Made by a program: the position numbers and the translations under genes. A stretch of 64,000 nt of DNA from assembly GCA_016291435.1 (NCBI GenBank), contig JAEEXH010000003.1:1-64000 (forward strand). Direction: 5' to 3'. Shown here piece after piece: positions 59,020-64,000 of the stretch. The notes under the pieces were generated by a model. The model was not told where the DNA came from and did not search any database. It was given only the letters and a program-made list of their open reading frames with translations. Position 1 is the stretch's first letter; each line of letters opens with the position of its first letter. Source of the stretch: Oscillospiraceae bacterium (lineage in GTDB: Bacteria; Bacillota; Clostridia; Oscillospirales; Ruminococcaceae).

Positions 59020-59104
59020 TCCCCCACCGTGCATCCGGCGCAGACTGTGCGCCTGCAAATAAAAATAACCGGAGCGGCAAGACTCCGGCAAGGAGGTTAC
59101 CATC

Positions 59105-60430
59105 ATGAGCGAATTTTTCCCGACAATCGGCAAGATCCCCTATGAGGGCAAGGATTCCAAGACCCCGCTGGCATTCAAGTATTACAATCCCGATGAGATC
59201 ATCGACGGCAAGCCCATGCGCGAGCACCTGAAGTTTGCGCTGAGCTGGTGGCACACGATGGGCGGCGACGGCACCGATATGTTCGGCGTCGGCACTGCGG
59301 ACAAGACCTGGGGCGAGTCGGCTCCCGAAGCGCGTGCAAAGGCAAAGGTCGATGCCGCGTTCGAGATCATGACAAAGCTCTCCATCGACTACTTCTGCTT
59401 CCATGACCGCGACCTCTCGCCGGAATACGGCACGCTCGCAGAGACCAACGCAAAGCTCGACGAGATCGTGGACTACATCGCAGAGAAGATGAAGGCGGAT
59501 CCCTCGAAGAAGCTGCTCTGGGGCACCGCAAAGGCGTTCGATCACCCGCGCTACATGCACGGTGCAGGCACCTCCCCCTCCGCAGATGTCTTTGCCTATG
59601 CAGCCGCACAGATCAAGAAGGCGATCGACGCAACCATCAAGCTCGGCGGCAAGGGCTATGTCTTCTGGGGCGGCAGAGAGGGCTATGAGACCCTGCTGAA
59701 CACCAACTACGCACTCGAGCAGGACAACATGGCAAGACTGCTCAAAATGGCAGTTGCCTACGCACGCTCGAAGGGCTATGACGGCGACTTCTACATCGAG
59801 CCGAAGCCGAAGGAGCCGACCAAGCATCAGTATGACTTCGACACCGCGACCGTGCTCGGCTTCCTTCAGAAGTACGGCCTCTGGGACGATTTCTTCATGA
59901 ACATCGAGGCAAACCACGCAACCCTCGCACAGCACACCTTCCAGCATGAGCTCAGAGTCGCACGCGAAAACGGCAAGTTCGGCTCCATCGACGCGAACCA
60001 GGGCGATGCGCTGCTCGGATGGGACACCGACCAGTTCCCGACCAACATCTATGATGCGACCCTCTGCATGTATGAGGTCATCAAGGCGGGCGGCTTCACG
60101 AACGGCGGCCTGAACTTCGACGCAAAGGCACGCCGCGGCTCCTTCACCCCGGAGGATATCTTCCTCAGCTACATCGCCGGTATGGATACCTTCGCACTCG
60201 GCTTCAAGGCTGCGCGTGCGCTCATCGCAGACGGCAGACTCGATCAGTTCGTCGCAGACCGCTACAAGAGCTGGACGACCGGCATCGGCAAGGATATCAT
60301 CGACGGCAAGGCAGACTTTGAGTCCCTCGAGAAGTATGCGCTCGAGAAGGGCGAGGTCACCGATTCGCTCACGAGCGGCAGACAGGAAATGCTCGAGGCG
60401 ATCATCAACAACGTGCTTTTTACACTGTAA
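59105..60430 (+). CDS. xylA: Xylose isomerase
   Basis: [74 protein letters not shown]. Confidence 0.98.
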   Translation: MSEFFPTIGKIPYEGKDSKTPLAFKYYNPDEIIDGKPMREHLKFALSWWHTMGGDGTDMFGVGTADKTWGESAPEARAKAKVDAAFEIMTKLSIDYFCFHDRDLSPEYGTLAETNAKLDEIVDYIAEKMKADPSKKLLWGTAKAFDHPRYMHGAGTSPSADVFAYAAAQIKKAIDATIKLGGKGYVFWGGREGYETLLNTNYALEQDNMARLLKMAVAYARSKGYDGDFYIEPKPKEPTKHQYDFDTATVLGFLQKYGLWDDFFMNIEANHATLAQHTFQHELRVARENGKFGSIDANQGDALLGWDTDQFPTNIYDATLCMYEVIKAGGFTNGGLNFDAKARRGSFTPEDIFLSYIAGMDTFALGFKAARALIADGRLDQFVADRYKSWTTGIGKDIIDGKADFESLEKYALEKGEVTDSLTSGRQEMLEAIINNVLFTL

Positions 60431-60443
60431 GATTATGATGCGG

Positions 60444-60486
60444 ATGCAGGCGGAGAGCGATCTCCGTCTGCATGTCGCGGTTTTTT
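60444..60486 (+). terminator. Terminator-like hairpin after xylA
   Basis: ATGCAGGCGGAGA-gcga-TCTCCGTCTGCAT then gtcgcggTTTTTT. Confidence 0.7.
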
Positions 60487-60509
60487 GAGATCTACGCGGG
60501 AGGCGCTGT

Positions 60510-61040
60510 ATGTCTGAGGAAAGGGAAATCATCCGCGAGGCGCAGCGGCAGATCCGCGAACAGCTCCGCGCAGAATCGAAACTGCGTGCGCGGCAGTATA
60601 CACCGCAGCAGATCCGCGCCGTGCGCCGGCTGTTTCTCTTTACGGTGCTCTTTGCGCTCGTCTTCGCGGCCGTGGAATTCGGGCAGTATCTCCCGTTTTA
60701 TCCGAAGGGCGCCTATCTGAAGCAGCAGTGCACAATCGTCTCGATTGAGCCGCGCAGCGTGTCCCGTTCGTATGATAATGTCGGCATCTGGCAGGCAGCG
60801 GACGGCACACAGTACAGACTCACCGAGAGCCGGCAGGATTATGTCGGCAGAACCGAAATGCTGTATACATTCCGCAGCGATGCGATCCGCATGCAGTATG
60901 AGATCCCGCGTGCATGGTTTCTCTGGTGCCTGACAATCCTTGTAATCCTCACGCTGTTTGCACTGGAGCTATGGTGGTATATCAAATATAAACAGAACCG
61001 CAGCCTGACAGAAGGTGCGGCGAAAGGGGTAGAACCATGA
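60510..61040 (+). CDS. Hypothetical membrane protein between xylA and xylB
   Basis: Two TM segments flanking an extracytoplasmic domain; ATGA overlap with xylB. Confidence 0.75.
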   Translation: MSEEREIIREAQRQIREQLRAESKLRARQYTPQQIRAVRRLFLFTVLFALVFAAVEFGQYLPFYPKGAYLKQQCTIVSIEPRSVSRSYDNVGIWQAADGTQYRLTESRQDYVGRTEMLYTFRSDAIRMQYEIPRAWFLWCLTILVILTLFALELWWYIKYKQNRSLTEGAAKGVEP

Positions 61041-62560
61041 CCTATTATCTCGGCGTGGATATCGGTACCAGCGGCACGAAGACCGTGCTGTTTGATGTGC
61101 AGGGTACCGCAATCGCTTCTGAAACCGAAGAATATCCGCTCTATCAGCCGCAGAACGGCTACGCAGAGCAGGAGCCCGCAGACTGGGCAAATGCTGTGCT
61201 GCACACCATCGCGGCGGTGATGAAAAAGAGCGGTGTCGATAAAAATGATGTGAAGGGCATCGGTCTCTCCGGGCAAATGCACGGACTTGTGATGCTCGAC
61301 GGGGAAAACAATGTCATCCGGCGCTCAATCATCTGGTGCGACCAGAGAACCGCGAAGGAATGCGAAGAGATCACGGAGAAGGTGGGCGCAGAGCGTCTCA
61401 TCGAGATCACCGCGAACCCGGCACTCACAGGCTTCACGGCTTCCAAGATCCTCTGGGTGCGGAATCACGAGCCGGAAAATTACGCAAAATGTGCACATAT
61501 CCTGCTGCCGAAGGACTATATCCGCTTCATCCTCACCGGCGAATACGCCACCGAGGTCTCGGATGCGTCCGGCATGCAGCTTCTCGATATCCCGAACCGC
61601 TGCTGGTCGGATGAAGTGCTCCGGAAGCTCGGCATCGACAAGGCGCTGCTCGGCAAGGTCTATGAGTCGCCGGAGATCACCGGCACGCTCACCGCAGAAG
61701 CCGCCGCAAAGACGGGTCTCTGCGCAGGCACGCCGGTTGTCGGCGGTGCGGGCGACAATGCTGCCGCTGCGATCGGAACGGGCGTTGCCGAGGACGGCAG
61801 GGCATTCACGACCATCGGCACCAGCGGCGTGGTCTTCGCGCACAGCTCGCAGATCTCCATTGATCCGAAGGGCAGAGTGCATACCTTCTGCTGTGCCGTG
61901 CCCGGCTGCTGGCATGTGATGGGCGTCACGCAGGGCGCGGGGCTCTCGCTCAAGTGGTTCCGCGATCAGTTCTGTGATGCCGAAAAGCAGACCGCAAAGG
62001 GCATGGGCGTCGATGAATACTATTTAATGGACAAGGAAGCTGAGCAGTCGCCGATCGGCGCAAACCGCCTGCTCTATCTCCCCTATCTCATGGGCGAGCG
62101 CACCCCGCATCTCGATGCGAACGCACGCGGCGTCTTCTTCGGGCTCTCTGCGATGCACGAGAAGCGCGACCTGCTCAGAGCCGTCATGGAGGGCGTCACC
62201 TACTCCCTGCGCGACTGCCTGGAGGTCTTCCGCGAAATGAAAATTGATGTGGACAGCATGATGGCATGCGGCGGCGGCGGCTCCTCTCCGCTCTGGAGAC
62301 AGATGCTCGCCGACCTCTTCGGCTGCACGATCGGCACGACAAAATCGAAGGAGGGTCCGGCGCTGGGCGTCGCCATCCTCGCGATGGTCGGCACAGGTGC
62401 ATATGCCTCTGTCCCGGAAGCCTGCCGCGCAATCGTCGGCACCGACAAGACCTGCGCGCCGAACGCCGACGCAATGCCGGTCTATGAGCAATACTATCAG
62501 CTTTACCGCAAGATCTATCCGCAGCTGAAAACACAGTTCGCGGAGCTGGCGGCGCTGTGA
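61037..62560 (+). CDS. xylB: Xylulokinase
   Basis: YLGVDIGTSGTKTVLFD, GLSGQMHGLVMLD, GGAGDNAAAAIGTG, GGGGSSPLWRQMLADLFG. Confidence 0.97.
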   Translation: MTYYLGVDIGTSGTKTVLFDVQGTAIASETEEYPLYQPQNGYAEQEPADWANAVLHTIAAVMKKSGVDKNDVKGIGLSGQMHGLVMLDGENNVIRRSIIWCDQRTAKECEEITEKVGAERLIEITANPALTGFTASKILWVRNHEPENYAKCAHILLPKDYIRFILTGEYATEVSDASGMQLLDIPNRCWSDEVLRKLGIDKALLGKVYESPEITGTLTAEAAAKTGLCAGTPVVGGAGDNAAAAIGTGVAEDGRAFTTIGTSGVVFAHSSQISIDPKGRVHTFCCAVPGCWHVMGVTQGAGLSLKWFRDQFCDAEKQTAKGMGVDEYYLMDKEAEQSPIGANRLLYLPYLMGERTPHLDANARGVFFGLSAMHEKRDLLRAVMEGVTYSLRDCLEVFREMKIDVDSMMACGGGGSSPLWRQMLADLFGCTIGTTKSKEGPALGVAILAMVGTGAYASVPEACRAIVGTDKTCAPNADAMPVYEQYYQLYRKIYPQLKTQFAELAAL

Positions 62561-62823
62561 TGCGGCGCGACATCATCACCCTCACGGACGAAACGGGCGC
62601 ACCCGTGCGCTTTGAGCTGCTCGATGTGATTGAGCACCAGAGCGCCGATTACGCCGTGCTGCTCCCCGCCGATGAGGATGCCGATTCCTATATTCTCCTG
62701 CGCGCCGATGCAGATCCTGCAAATCCGGACGACTACATCTTCGAGGGCGGTGTACCGCAGAAAACCGTGGACGCTGTCTTCGCGAAATTTCAGAAGCGGC
62801 ACCCGGAGCTCTTTGAGGGATGA
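62560..62823 (+). CDS. DUF1292-like protein
   Basis: ITLTDETGAPVRFELLDVIEHQSADYAVLLP; TGATG overlap with xylB. Confidence 0.75.
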   Translation: MRRDIITLTDETGAPVRFELLDVIEHQSADYAVLLPADEDADSYILLRADADPANPDDYIFEGGVPQKTVDAVFAKFQKRHPELFEG

Positions 62824-63608
62824 CAATGGAAACCAATACAGCTGCGCCGAAGTATAAGATCTTCAACCGCGACGCCTGCAAGTATCTGGCGATCTTCTTC
62901 ATGTTCTGGGGACATCTTGCGTGGATCGGCTCTATGCGGCAAGGCAATGCCTTCGACACGACCGCGATGCCGGTCTGGCAGCAGGTGTTCATTCATCTCT
63001 CGCTTTTCTGCCCGCCGGTGATGTTTTTCTTCATCGCGGACGGATACAAATACACCCGCGACCGCAAAAAATACGCGCTGCGTCTGGGGCTTTTTGCGCT
63101 GATCACGCAGCCGTTTCACTGGCTCATCTTTCAGCCGCAGCAGGGCTGGTGGACATCGAGCGTCATGGTCGATCTGTTCTTCGGTCTGCTCGTGCTCTGT
63201 GCATGGGAAACCGAATGGCCGAAGCCGAAGCGCATTGCGGCGGTCATCGGTCTGCTCCTGCTCAATGTCGCGTGCAATTCTCCGTGGGAGCTCGGCGGAC
63301 CGCTGTTCATCCTGTTTCTGCATGTCTATCGTGACCGCCCGAAGCCGCGATTCATCGCATATCTCACGCTGACACTATTATATAAGGTGCTCGAATGCTT
63401 CTGGCTCAGCCCGAACGCCTCGCGTCCGGCGCTGCAATATGTCGGCGTGGCGATTGAATTTCTCGCGGCTATGGCAGCTTACGCCTGCATGACCGTGTTC
63501 TACAACGGCAAAAAGGGCAGACATCCGGCCTTTGCCAAGTGGTTTTTCTATGCGTTTTATCCCGCACATTATCTGCTCATCTTTCTGATCGAGCGGTTCA
63601 CCCGATAA
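62820..63608 (+). CDS. TraX-like membrane protein
   Basis: FNRDACKYLAIFFMFWGHLAWIG, multi-TM, C-terminal KWFFYAFYPAHYLLIFLI. Confidence 0.8.
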   Translation: MTMETNTAAPKYKIFNRDACKYLAIFFMFWGHLAWIGSMRQGNAFDTTAMPVWQQVFIHLSLFCPPVMFFFIADGYKYTRDRKKYALRLGLFALITQPFHWLIFQPQQGWWTSSVMVDLFFGLLVLCAWETEWPKPKRIAAVIGLLLLNVACNSPWELGGPLFILFLHVYRDRPKPRFIAYLTLTLLYKVLECFWLSPNASRPALQYVGVAIEFLAAMAAYACMTVFYNGKKGRHPAFAKWFFYAFYPAHYLLIFLIERFTR

Positions 63609-63623
63609 CAATGGAGGCATATC

Positions 63624-64000
63624 ATGCGTGAAGCAACAGTCACCCGCAACACAAAGGAAACAAAGATCACCGTCACCGTGCGGCTCGACGGCAAAGGCGA
63701 GAATGACATCTCGACCGGCATCGGCTTCTTTGACCACATGCTCACCGCGCTCTCGAAGCACAGCGGCATCAGCATGGTGATCAAGGCAGACGGCGACCTG
63801 CATGTGGACGGTCACCACACCGTCGAGGATACCGGCATTGTGCTCGGGCAGGCGCTCATGCAGGCGCTCGGCGACAAATCCGGCATCGCGCGCTACGGCA
63901 GCGCCTATATCCCGATGGACGAGGCGCTCTCCTTCTGCTCGCTTGACCTCTCGAACCGCCCGTTCCTTGTGTTCCGCGGCGAGTTTACGAATCAGATGAT
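63624..64000 (+). CDS. hisB: Imidazoleglycerol-phosphate dehydratase, truncated by window end
   Basis: [35 protein letters not shown]. Confidence 0.95.
   Translation, partial: MREATVTRNTKETKITVTVRLDGKGENDISTGIGFFDHMLTALSKHSGISMVIKADGDLHVDGHHTVEDTGIVLGQALMQALGDKSGIARYGSAYIPMDEALSFCSLDLSNRPFLVFRGEFTNQM

Noticed and set aside
62820-63608. TraX-like gene as evidence of a conjugative element
   Set aside because: TraX-family membrane proteins are common chromosomal genes in Clostridia and no other conjugation or integration genes are present.

Overview
Chromosomal window from a fairly GC-rich Bacillota genome. The gene repertoire suggests a Clostridia/Ruminococcus-like organism (inference). Content in order: a degenerate phosphohexomutase-like gene; an RNase J / GdpP / L9 / DnaB / TilS / FtsH run; rubrerythrin; an ECF sigma factor coupled to a large PASTA-like membrane anti-sigma candidate; a minus-strand 13-gene operon covering the whole shikimate/Phe/Tyr pathway plus queF; a polysaccharide deacetylase and a two-gene hypothetical pair; the complete S10/spc/alpha ribosomal-protein cluster (rpsJ to rplQ, minus strand); a GH27 galactosidase; tandem ATP-grasp ligases; assorted membrane proteins; pcrA; xylA/xylB; a TraX-like gene; and the 5' part of hisB. 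No rRNA, tRNA, CRISPR, phage or transposase was recognised. The strongest unusual signal is the shikimate operon leader. It has a consensus promoter, a 33-aa leader peptide with a Tyr/Phe-dense stretch (SYFSYRFYGFIY) and a Rho-independent terminator just before aroF. This is the architecture of an amino-acid leader-peptide attenuator and would be unusual for a Bacillota aromatic operon. Other notable signals are face-to-face perfect sigma-A promoters with a candidate ~100-nt RNA near 29.7 kb, a terminator inside a ~410-nt S10 operon leader, an ECF/PASTA duplicated-ectodomain system, a tandem hairpin array at the left edge, and a direct-repeat/inverted-repeat intergenic element at 26.3-26.7 kb. 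All calls were made by eye; no database search or folding program was run.
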